Origin: Lunularia cruciata
Lineage: Eukaryota; Streptophyta; Marchantiopsida; Lunulariales; Lunulariaceae
NCBI GenBank assembly: GCA_948567375.1
Contig: OX419760.1
Location: 4,278,001 to 4,342,000 of the forward strand
Length of the DNA stretch: 64,000 nucleotides
Direction: 5' to 3'
The notes under the pieces: model-generated
What the model saw: only the letters and a program-made list of their open reading frames with translations
Databases searched by the model: none
Told to the model about the DNA's origin: nothing
In this document: positions 54,530 through 64,000 of the stretch, piece by piece
How positions within the stretch are numbered: the stretch's first letter is position 1
Layout of the letters: every line of letters starts with the position of its first letter
Program-made: the position numbers and the translations under genes

Positions 54530-57500
54530 TACAGGGTTCAGCCCCAATTTATCTTTTATGTTTTATCCTCGGACTGCTTTTTTGGGGTCTTCCCATCCTT
54601 CTTGTTATCCTACGTGGTTGCCTCTTTACCCAAATTATATCCGATGTTGGTGACAAAAGTGTATGCCAACATCCTTCTTCGCTCCTTCCAACTACCTGGC
54701 CGAGGTTTTTACTCTTTAGATGTAGTACTTTCATGAGAGTGCTCAAAAGCAAAATCTTCTTACTTCATTCATACTCCAGATTCATGACTTCTCGCTCTTC
54801 TAACGGAAGAGGAAGGAGAAAAGTGAAGATAGATGAGCATGCTTTCTTTTATGTTATAGGAACCAATTTTAAGTTTAAGTTGCTGCATAGTTACCAACAG
54901 CAGCTGTGCAGTTCTAAGGGGAGGCCATCCACTTGGATAATGATCCTTTGTGGATCACACAGAATCCTCATACAGGACGCGAAAGGTTGTTCAAACCAGT
55001 AAGCATTACTTGATGTAATACTGATTCATGATCTGCATATATGAGACCAACATTCGTTTAGGAGATCTGTGGAGTGTTGACTATTGTGCATTATGTTATT
55101 CTTTTTACGTCCATGAAGCAAGAGCATATTTCGAAAGTCTTCAGAGATTGATCTTTTCACCGGGGATGGAACCTATCAACTGTGTCAAGAGAAGTGCTAC
55201 TTAGTAAAGATCATTCTCAAAGTTGGTCAATATTCATTGCACATTATAAGGAGATTCACATCAGTTGCTGTTGTTGGAACACTTCTCCTCAGATTGTTTC
55301 GACAAACCACGAGGATAAAAACCGTCTGCCCTACGTGGGTGTCGTTTCTTCATTGTCCTCTGGAGACACCTCTATCGGGTGTTGGTTCCACTGTTGGAAT
55401 CTTGCCGTCTGTAAAGCACAGTGGCGAAAGTCTAATCTTGTGTGTTAAGAGTGTTGCGTGTTATCATCGTTGATTAATCCAGTCAAGGCAGCAATATAGG
55501 ATGAATCGCCGACCACGACAGGTTATACACAGTTTGACGCGTCTGTACATAATGACGATTATATACATACGGGGCAATGTTGCTCCTGTACAGCCAGCGT
55601 ATGAACTGCGATACCATTAGGCGCAGTTCAGTTAGTAACTACGTAACTGGGACACCTGGAAAGGTGCAGAAGCTAGGGCGCCGATGGGAGCAATTGTCAG
55701 TGTGAATGATGGTTGTATAGTTTCATGAGAGAGTGATCGGAATCTGTATGTCGTATGGTTATCTGGTGGAGGTTTGGGAGGTATCGGTTCTGCCCGATAC
55801 AGCTATGGCTGTACAGCGTCGGAAGTAGCTACTACCACCACCACGCTTCAGTTGACCAATCCCGAAGACTGAATCTTCTGTCAAAAGCGCATCCAAGCTA
55901 CGTCAATGAGATCGACAGACTACTCTGTACCGAGTTATGAACGGTTCGAGTAATTTCATAAAATTGCTTTTCGCTGTTTTCAAGATGATCGCAGCTAATT
56001 GTGTGATATTTACGATGCTCCAAAACAACGGGGTTCGTTTCACTTTTTCTGTTGTTTCTTTTTGCAGAGTGACTTGGAACTTGCCAGACCGATAGAGGAT
56101 TGAGATTGTCAAGCACCAGGGTACCATGTGTCTTCTGAGCACCCGTCCGCAACTGAGATCGGAATTTTAGACGGCTGCAAGAAAAGATGTGGTAAGACCT
56201 AAACCGGTTCAAAAGTTGAACAAGAACTGGAATCCAAATTCGGATCGAACGGCTAAAGAAACCAGATTTCGTTGACGTACAAACCCTACCATTGAATGGA
56301 TATTGTTGTGTGTTGCTTTTCTGGGACCATTAAACGGAAGTCAGATAGGTGGGACGAGACGGCCGTAGTGCTTGTGTTAGTGCTCGTCTGGTGGAGATCG
56401 AACCAATTCGGACACAGGTTCGTGCAGTTGGGAATCCGAACCTGCTTGGCTATCCAGTGAGTGTCGTATCGTTCTGAGGTCCTAAATGGAGGGGTCACCC
56501 AGAGGCTACGTCGAAGGAAAGGGTACCGTAGATGTGAGGTTAGCCAAGCAATAGAGGACAGCTACCAATGAGTATTATATATTGTTAATGGAGTGGCTCC
56601 AAAAACAGTTCGGAAGGGGAAAAAAACCCACGTTCCATGGCAGAAACCTTCCTGTCCTTGAAAACGAGTCGGGCCAGCCAGCCAGCGAGTTTCCTATACC
56701 GTAGCCGCCACTGAAGACGGCGGACCCGAAGGTCAAGGTTTCTGTCATTTGCTGCCACCTCGATGTACCACCACACGGGAGGAAGGAGGTTCTACGCGCG
56801 TTCAGAGGAGACCTAATCTTCTCCTGCTTTGTTTGGGACACAGTCACGTCGCTGGCCGTCCAGATATCACAATCTATTAACCATGACTGTACAATCTAAC
56901 TTATGGTACAGTAGCCACTTACAATGAGTGGGGGAGTGAACGACAGTCAGGTCATAATGAACTCATGACACAATTGGAGGTGATCTACAATGCCTTTCAA
57001 TACCCGGGGTAAGAAGACCAAAGAGCATAAATCAAAAGAACCTTTACTGGGATGTAGAGTAAGGAAACGGTCAAAGTCTATAACGAGAACGCATAACTGC
57101 TCAAGAGATTATGTTTTGAAATAAATTTTAATGCTTTTGCAAACTGTCGAACCCTCTTTGGGATCTACGTGTACGTGGAGAAGAGCTTGTGACTGTTAGA
57201 CCGGTAGCAAAGATGGAGTTTGAGATTTTAAAACACTCAGATATACTTGACCACGAAGTCATCAACACTTTTGAGGTTGGCTTACGCTTGGTGTGCAGAG
57301 ACATTCGCTGTTGCTACTACTGCTGCACTTTGCCATTTGTGTAGGTTATTGTATCTATGTTTTGGTCACCGCTACAGTAATAGTAGACAGTACTCGCCAT
57401 AGTGCTTGTTTCGAACGTCAAGTCTTGAGTGTAATTTAAGTCTCGAGTAGACTGAGCGGAATATTAAAGTTGAACACATGTCTCCTACATGTGGGAAGAG

Positions 57501-58569
57501 AAGGAATTGTTTGACTGAGTACTGGACTTGGAGACGCACATTGAGCCGATTATTTGTATATGCAAAAGATTGGTGGTTCTTACTGCAGCCTGCTATCGAG
57601 ATTTGGGATGCTACACTAGTGCTGTGAGAAGGTTGATGATGCGTCGTAGTTCTAGAATTGCTGTTAGAGAGTGTCAGAAGCACATTTGGAAGTCGCATTT
57701 GGATTTTTGAGGCAATTCTCTGACGCTACGGAAGTAGTTTACCCCCTACAAATTCGCCAAACCGATTCTGCTGATGGACAATAAAGTGCAGAATTTCTTT
57801 CTATCCAGTCGAGGGCAAAAGTATGGAAATTGGAAATTTCAAAGTTGTGCTTCTTTATCGAAACAAAAGCGTAGACGCTTTTGAAAGTTGAAACGAGGTT
57901 TGATTGAGACTGGATATGTGATTGGGAGTTCAAATTCGCCGACCACTTTAATCACGGTCAAGATGTTTCTCTATTTTCTTAATCCTCCATAAACTCTGGC
58001 TTCTCTTCGAACAGCCAAAAAACTTCGAAGTTGGTGCTTTCTTGAGCACAAGTATACGGTATCCCCCAAACCTGGGCACCCAAAGCACTAAAATCACGCC
58101 GCGCTCCAGACGGCGGGAAAACCCCGAGATTGGCATTTTACCTTCTTTCACCGCTGAGGGCAGAAGGCTCCGAGGCTAGGCGGTGATTAAAAGAGGAGAG
58201 TCAAGGACTAACTACCATAGCTCTACACAGTACTGTAACCCTTAAAAGGTGGAGCCCAGTGAAACAGGAAGGTCCACAGAAAGGAGCCTTCGACTGTTTG
58301 AGTCCAGAGACGTTATTCGGCGGAACAGGAAGTAGCGTAAGTAAGGTTAGGTAGGCTACACCGAGACAACCTGAACAAGAGATAAAGAGGTATCTGCAGA
58401 GAGGAGATCTAGGCAACCAGAGCTCCGATGTTTAACTTGTATTATGCTCCATGTGGCAAATGCGCACGGCCAATCAACTCACATTCTGTAAATTCCGTCA
58501 CATCTAGACCCCAAGGCCGACATTGTGGTGAATAGTCTTGAACCTTCCTATCATCAGGCTAAGGTTTTT

Positions 58570-58600
58570 GAAGCTTTGAAGCTTTGAAGCTTTGAAGAAG
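58570..58600 (+). repeat. Short tandem repeat, 9-bp unit
   Basis: The unit TTTGAAGCT is repeated about three and a half times. Confidence 0.8.
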
Positions 58601-58902
58601 TACTAGTGCTTGATAAAAATCTCTTGTCCAGTCACTGCTCCTCTTCGTGCTCCAACTACCTGCCGTAAAGAATCTGCGGTTGGATCGAAGACTCTCTGAC
58701 TTGATGGTGCAATGTTGCCCTCAGGATTAAACTCGTTCATGTGTTTTGATTCCCGTCCGCCCGCAATGTATTGTTCTTCTACATCTGGCTCTTGACTCTG
58801 ACCATGACCCCTTCCCTAACTGCATGAGGAACTCGGACCTATTTGTCTGGGCTACGACACTACTCACGACGACGTACTGGGTTGGGTTCTTCGTTTTGAA
58901 TC

Positions 58903-58968
58903 TTTTATTCAACTTCACAGTTCTTAGTCATTCCATGGAATTACTAAGAACTGTGAAGTTGAATAGAA
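58903..58968. repeat. Long near-perfect palindrome, about 62-66 bp
   Basis: The arm at 58907-58928 pairs perfectly with 58943-58964 (22 bp). Between them, after a single C/T mismatch, lies the perfect palindrome ATTCCATGGAAT (58930-58941). Outer bases add two to four more pairs. The two arms are thus almost continuous with no real loop. Confidence 0.9.
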
Positions 58969-60185
58969 TTGCAATGTACCTGCTTTAGCTTTAGTATGTA
59001 CCTGCTTTACCAATGACCATATGTTTATTTATCTGGTCTATGCTTGGTAAAGGAACTCACGGGGTTTGGGGGCGTCTTCCTGTCTTTGGAACATGAGTCT
59101 AAAGTCTAGGTCCTCTGGACAGTCAGGACCCACCAGCCCGCCTTGGAGAAGTAGATTGGTTCAAGGATTCAGGGACTTTATCCTACGCGCCGAAGTCATA
59201 GAGGGTGGGTTTCTTCCGCTGGCTGTGTACAAAAGGGCAACGAAAAATATGGACTTTAGTAAACTTGCTACTCACACCAAACTCACTAATATGTGCCTAT
59301 GTCTAGAAGGTGAGATCAGCAACATGCATGACCACTGACTTGAGAATTGCAAAATGTCATGCAAACTTCGATGCACTTTCTTAAACTGGTCACCATGATG
59401 TGCTCTTGACCAGCCAAGTGTACCACTGACGCCACGGTCCCCACAATGCCCACATCCACTAACACTGACATCACTGATGATGGAGTTTGGTCGCGCTGGT
59501 TATTACTAGGATGTGGAAACTGATGTGTTTCAGGGCTTTGTACAGACTCTTAGTCATCGCCATCGATTAGTAAACTTCTGGAGCTCCACATGCAGCTGGT
59601 AGAATTCTGAGATCGACAGCCCTCAACACTTCACGACTCTGAAGCGGCGTAATACAACCCAAACAGATCATGTTACTGTTTTCAGGAATAAAATCTCAGG
59701 TTTGTTGCGTGCCTGACGTTTCGAAAGAGATATAAACAGCTTTTTTCTCCTTTGATAGAGTCGAATCCACTTTCGAATACAAGCTAGCGTTGGGTACTTT
59801 CATTCGACGAATGGCATAAGGAATATCGAAATTGAAGGAATTGAGATCACATATCGAAGTTCTTCACATGGCAGAAAACTTCCAACTTCTTCACGGATGA
59901 CGAAATTGTCCCTTTTAGCCGATAGGCATAGGTCAACCGAACATACAACCTCTAGCTTGACGAGTTTAGATTATTCCAGTAAAGGCCGTTGGCCTCGAAA
60001 CGCTAAGTTTGCTCTAACTTCACGAAATAGCTAAACCTGCTGACTACACAACTTATTCTTCCCGACCAGCATCATCAACTTCTATGTACTCACATCCGTC
60101 GATTTAATGTTGCGATAGAAAATTAGTTATGTCGGATAAGGTAGAATGCGAACAATACACTATCTAGATTTGTTTGTTTAAGTAA

Positions 60186-60257
60186 GTAGTTTGGTATGGA
60201 AGTATCTTACATTTCGTCAATCAGTTTCCTTAACTGTAGACTTCCATACCGGACTAC
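60186..60257. repeat. Imperfect 18-bp inverted repeat with 36-base loop
   Basis: GTAGTTTGGTATGGAAGT (60186-60203) pairs with ACTTCCATACCGGACTAC (60240-60257), two mismatches in 18. Confidence 0.8.
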
Positions 60258-61028
60258 AGAAACGAATCACAGCGCAGCTCTGACTACCTAACACAAGCAT
60301 CCAGAACTCTGACACGAGCTTCCCGGGAGCTTCTACTACAGCAGTTGTTCATGATGTGCGTTTCTGGTATTTATATCTACTGAGTCCATTCTTACTAGGC
60401 TCACTGCTAACCCGGGTTGCAAACTCAGAACGAAGGAATAACAACAGTAAGCAAAGTAGAACTCATTTTTGCTAGTGAAAGGATGGACTAACCCCTTCAC
60501 AGACAAAGTTCAGAGTTACAACAACCAACTTCTTTAACTTCTTTGGTGAAATAATGCACCTAGCTGACTAACGGAGCTTTCAATTTGAATGTCAACTTTG
60601 GACGTTAGTGAGACCAGCGATCTGGAACTGGCACTAAATTATAAGCTGTTGCTCGTTGTTGCATAAATGGGCTTTGGAAGCTTATATTCTGATGTCGGTT
60701 GCAGGCATCACCGCTTAACGGCCCTGATACATTTCCCACGCTGACCGATGTAACCTTATTGATAGGAATAGCAAATGTCAACCCACAGTTTTTGCATTAT
60801 TTCACTTCTCCGAGTATAGAATTTCCAATACCTCGACGAGTGGACACATTTCTTAATCAGTTTCTTATCGCGGAGAGCTCTTTCCGCGAATACAATTGAG
60901 ATTGGGGGAAGTATGTACAAAAGTGAGTGCTCATCGACATCTCGCCGCATCCACCATTCAGAAACAATCTGCTTGATCGTTGGAATTAACAAACGTCAGG
61001 GGCCTTCGCTTTGTGGGTGCTGTACAAT

Positions 61029-61047
61029 CACTTCGAAGTTCGAAGTG
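61029..61047. repeat. 19-bp palindrome rich in TTCGAA
   Basis: CACTTCGAA and TTCGAAGTG are exact inverted copies around one central G. The alternating GAA/TTC blocks resemble heat-shock-factor sites, but no gene start is near enough to support that. Confidence 0.6.
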
Positions 61048-61640
61048 CCGGACTGAGAAACAGTTGTGAAAGATGTGGTGGGTTTTGATTGTGCAGCTTG
61101 AGCTTTTCCAGATAAGTGTTCCTGACGGTATGATTTGCACAATCCAACTCATTAACTTCTGAAGTTGTCTTGCTCGGTGCTTTTACCCTATGTGTTAACA
61201 TTTGCCTCGTGAGATTACACATCCTTCCGCAATATTTCAGTGCAAATGATGGAAGATACTCTTCCTTTCAATTCTTACATCACGATATTTTCCACAGGAT
61301 ATGATCTTCATGCCTGACCTTTGTACTCTACACCGGTACTACATCTTTCAAAGAGGGAGCGCTGTGAGCCTTAGTCTCGATTCGTTCATGAGCCTGTGAA
61401 ACTCAGTGATTTCTGAGCTTGTGAAGCTCTATGTATTTGAGTAGAAACCTTTACGCAGATTGCTTCCCCTCTCAAGTGTAACGATTCATGTCAAAAATAT
61501 AACCATAATTTTCCTCAGCAATGAAATTTCATTCGATCTCTCACCGTATGGTACAATTAGCTCCAATATTGACTACTGAACTAATCCACTTTCTTCGAGT
61601 GTCGAGGCTATCTATCTAAAGAAAATCCGCGAGTCTCTGG

Positions 61641-61646
61641 TTTATT
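61641..61646 (-). terminator. Candidate poly(A) signal of the arginine decarboxylase gene
   Basis: TTTATT on the plus strand is AATAAA on the gene strand, 262 bases beyond the stop codon. The AT-rich stretch at 61846-61858 is an alternative nearer signal. Confidence 0.3.
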
Positions 61647-61907
61647 GTACGCGTATTGCATGTGTGCTTTCACTTCACTATGAATTGAACCTACTGTCTA
61701 ATCGCCCGGTTTGACTATAGGAACCCTTTAACTACCAAGTTACATGTTAGACAACCGTCAAAATGAAAGACAAGCGAAAAATCCCTCGATTGGGTTATCG
61801 GTGACTAAATTCTACAAAGAATGGAAGGACATAAACAATGTAAGAATTATTTAATTTTGAGAGTAGCTAGCATTGAAGAGGGCGGGCACAAATGATAGAT
61901 GCAGACA

Positions 61908-63998
61908 TCAAGTGCACCAATTTGCCTGCTGCTCGACTACAGCACAGCCGGGAGTGATCTTGTTCGCTGCATATGCACAACCCCCGCGGTAATCACTACA
62001 GAGATAGGTGTAACTCTTGAAGCTGCGTGTTAAAGCGTCACCTACAACGTCCGCTTCAAACTGATTCTTGAAGCGTCCGGACAGTAGAGACTCTTCAACA
62101 CGAGTCATTAGATCGTCAATCATCATGTGAGGCTTGTGCTGCATCGTCAGTAGTGCATCCGCAATATTCTGCCCAGGAATAGCGTGCGTGACTTCGAAAC
62201 CTCCTTCGCTGTAAACCACTTGGACCACGTTCGTAGCTCCGAACAAGTTGTGCATGCTGCCCATCACTTCTTGGTATGCCCCACCCAGAAATACTCCTAA
62301 ATAGTACGGTTCTTTCGGTACAAGCTCATGCAAGCGAAGATAGCTGGAGGATTCTAAGTCATTACCATGACCAATGAATGTAGCTATTTTGCCATCACTA
62401 TCACAAGTGAGATCCGAAAGAACCGCACGCACATTGGGTTCTTTGTCGTGGCGATGGAGAGGAACTATGGGGAATAACTGGCCGATTGCCCAGCTATCAA
62501 GCATCGACTTGAAAATCGACAAGTTGATGTGATAAGTCGCAGTCTGGTCCACGACTCCCTTTACGACGAGGGAAGACGAATCATACTTAGCTTCCTCTCT
62601 TTGGACGGCGAGATTACTCACCATGTCGTAGAGTTTCTCAGTCATGGCCCGGCGTTCTAGATTGAGCATACCAATCTTAAAAAGACGCACAGCCTCCACC
62701 TTCAGGGTTCTCGCGTGCTCAAGAGCAGCCTCATAGTCACCACATCTTACATGAGTCGATAGCTGTTCGTATGTCGAAGACAGCTCTCTCGGAAAACCGT
62801 CGAACTCCAGAGCGACACCAACTCCTTCAGATAAATTAGATGTCTTGGTCCGGGCCGAAAGAACATCGAAGATCAAGATAGAGTGATGAGAAACAAGGCC
62901 TCTTCCGCTCTCACAGGATATTATCGGATTTTTTATTTTCTTCAGCGTACATGCATCCTTGATGGCAGTAACTACGCGCTCGGCATACTCCTCCAATGTG
63001 TAGCCAACAGACATTTCAGATGATGAGGAGTGTGATCCGTCGTAGTCGACCCCAAGCCCACCACCAATATCGATATTCTTCATGTGAGCTCCCATAAGCT
63101 CAAGCTCACAATAGATATGAGCGGCTTCGCTGACTCCCTCATCTACAAGGGCTAGTGACGGAATCTGTGATCCAATGTGGAAATGGAGTAACTGCAAAGA
63201 TGCCAACATTCCATTTCGCCTCAACTTCGACACGACTCCTACAATTTCGGAAGAAGTGAGGCCAAATTTTCCCTTCTCTCCAGAAGTTTCCCCCCAGTGG
63301 CCGCCATGTTTGGTGCAGAGCTTTGCACGAACGCCAATCACTGGAAAGACGCCCAATTCCTTGCTCACTTGGATCACGGTATCCAATTCTTCTTCTTGCT
63401 CCAAGACGATTACGGATTTCAAACCAAGCTGTCGAGCCATGAGGGCAAGACGAACATACTCCGCATCCTTGTAACCGTTGCAAATCAAGAGGGCGTCTGG
63501 ACTTCCATGGCACATATTCGTCATTGCCATCACCAGCTCCGGCTTCGAGCCGGCCTCTAGGCCAAAATTAAACTGCTTTCCATGCTTTACTATGTCTTCG
63601 ACGATGTAGCGGTCGGGATTGCACTTCACGGGGAAAACGCCTTGAAAGCGACCCTGATAACCATTATGTGCAATACCGCGCTCGAATGCGGCGTGGAGAG
63701 TGGACAGTCTGTGTCGTAAAATCTCAGGGAACCTGATTATGAGAGGCATGGACATGCCATCTTTCACAGCTCGCTCCACGACGTCCATGACGTCGATTTC
63801 ATCCGACGAGAGGTGGCCTCGGCTATGAGGACGTACGGCGATGTTACCTTTCTCGTTGATACGGAAGTATGGGGCGCCCCAACCTTCGACACGGTAAAGT
63901 GAGGAAGATTTGCTAACCCCCCAGTCATTGTTTCCAATGTCAAAGTCTCCATAGGGAATTTGCTGTGCAAATCCGAAGTGTGCAGAGGGAAAGGGCAT
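61908..63998 (-). CDS. ADC: Arginine decarboxylase, plant biosynthetic type (5' end at window edge)
   Basis: It turns arginine into agmatine with PLP, the first step of the arginine route to putrescine. The open frame is 696 residues without introns, close to the usual 700-725. Order: YRVEGWGAPYF (about 35-45), GVFPVKCNPDR with PLP lysine Lys125, GLEAGSKPEL (146-155), LHFHIGSQIP with His274, IGGGLGVDYDGS (311-322), CESGRG (362-367), the IGQLFPIVPLHRHD segment (505-518), and VLSDLTCDSDGKI with the likely catalytic Cys532 supplied to the partner subunit. Fold-type III, dimeric in known enzymes. The ATG at 63998 is two bases from the window end, so a longer N-terminus or upstream exon cannot be excluded. 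Intronless ADC genes are common in plants. The C-terminus ends ANWCT, then TGA. Confidence 0.96.
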   Translation of the reverse strand: MPFPSAHFGFAQQIPYGDFDIGNNDWGVSKSSSLYRVEGWGAPYFRINEKGNIAVRPHSRGHLSSDEIDVMDVVERAVKDGMSMPLIIRFPEILRHRLSTLHAAFERGIAHNGYQGRFQGVFPVKCNPDRYIVEDIVKHGKQFNFGLEAGSKPELVMAMTNMCHGSPDALLICNGYKDAEYVRLALMARQLGLKSVIVLEQEEELDTVIQVSKELGVFPVIGVRAKLCTKHGGHWGETSGEKGKFGLTSSEIVGVVSKLRRNGMLASLQLLHFHIGSQIPSLALVDEGVSEAAHIYCELELMGAHMKNIDIGGGLGVDYDGSHSSSSEMSVGYTLEEYAERVVTAIKDACTLKKIKNPIISCESGRGLVSHHSILIFDVLSARTKTSNLSEGVGVALEFDGFPRELSSTYEQLSTHVRCGDYEAALEHARTLKVEAVRLFKIGMLNLERRAMTEKLYDMVSNLAVQREEAKYDSSSLVVKGVVDQTATYHINLSIFKSMLDSWAIGQLFPIVPLHRHDKEPNVRAVLSDLTCDSDGKIATFIGHGNDLESSSYLRLHELVPKEPYYLGVFLGGAYQEVMGSMHNLFGATNVVQVVYSEGGFEVTHAIPGQNIADALLTMQHKPHMMIDDLMTRVEESLLSGRFKNQFEADVVGDALTRSFKSYTYLCSDYRGGCAYAANKITPGCAVVEQQANWCT

Positions 63999-64000
63999 GC

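Larger units (their letters stand above)
52537..61640. other. Intergenic region between convergent genes; no supported gene
   Basis: Frames here are short (at most about 108 residues), overlap on both strands and show no domain I recognise. No retroelement motifs were seen. The segment holds four inverted repeats and one short tandem repeat, listed separately. Small RNA genes or 5' exons of unseen genes cannot be excluded. Confidence 0.5.

Noticed and set aside
56575..58416. Several 60-108 residue frames on both strands
   Set aside because: Overlapping shadows in GC-balanced DNA; no motif, no repeated family, no plausible exon chain found.
61029..61047. Heat-shock element for the arginine decarboxylase gene
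   Set aside because: It lies beyond the 3' end of that gene, about 3 kb from its start, and no other gene start is nearby.
63139..63560. Frames inside the arginine decarboxylase gene on both strands
   Set aside because: Shadows of a strongly conserved coding frame.
48731..63998. Metabolic gene cluster linking the aminotransferase to polyamine synthesis
   Set aside because: The genes converge, are 9.7 kb apart, and the aminotransferase substrate is unknown; nothing shows a shared pathway.
1..64000. CRISPR arrays, ribosomal RNA or clear tRNA genes
   Set aside because: No regularly spaced short repeats of CRISPR type and no recognisable rRNA or tRNA core was seen by eye; a tRNA covariance search would be needed to exclude small tRNAs.

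Overview
The window is nuclear DNA of a land plant. The evidence is a spliced class I/II aminotransferase gene with GT-AG introns, an intronless plant-type arginine decarboxylase, and plant-style Ty3/gypsy, Ty1/copia and PIF/Harbinger elements. Compact introns (about 145-370 bp) and the mix of retroelements would fit a bryophyte or another non-flowering plant, but I cannot name the species from sequence alone.

Left part (1 to about 35.7 kb) is a nest of LTR retrotransposons that can be read as a stratigraphy. The outer element E (minus strand) has its 5' LTR at 34084-34769. It is split by element D (plus strand, 1782-31923), a Ty3/gypsy chromovirus with an initiator-Met-type primer site, a C-terminal chromodomain and a 5-bp target duplication CCACC. 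D is split in its RT gene by F1 (plus strand, 9279-29121). F1 is split by two insertions of an unfamiliar element family, here called C (C1 and C2), and by F2 (minus strand, 19057-26869), a member of F1's own family. C3 sits in the 5' LTR of D and C4 opens the window inside E. E, F1 and F2 are one family, here called F: Ty3/gypsy, non-chromoviral, closest in motif style to the Athila/Tat/Ogre group. F elements carry an extra reading frame before gag with a CCHC zinc knuckle (called ORF0 here). A solo D-type LTR with duplication TAGGA follows at 34914-35667.

Middle part (about 35.7-47.3 kb) holds a copia RNase H fragment, a decayed Ty1/copia element (to about 42.0 kb), AT-rich DNA with two kinds of diverged tandem repeat, and a PIF/Harbinger transposase pseudogene whose D, D and E positions can still be located (45.8-46.8 kb). 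No intact host gene is visible left of 48 kb.

Right part (about 47.3-64 kb) changes character: fewer repeats, more balanced base composition and intact genes. A ten-exon PLP aminotransferase gene (48731-52159, plus strand, 394 residues, kynurenine-aminotransferase-like) reads rightward. An intronless arginine decarboxylase (61908-63998, minus strand, at least 696 residues) reads leftward from the window edge. The roughly 9.7 kb between them has no gene I can support but holds several short perfect or near-perfect inverted repeats. The two genes converge; nothing shows they are co-regulated.

The most unusual items are the C family (2-4 kb insertions with 4-5 bp target duplications, no internal LTRs, a conserved subterminal stem-loop and an unrecognised protein), the conserved ORF0 of the F family, and the head-to-head arrangement of F1 and F2, which could be transcribed into a long hairpin RNA.
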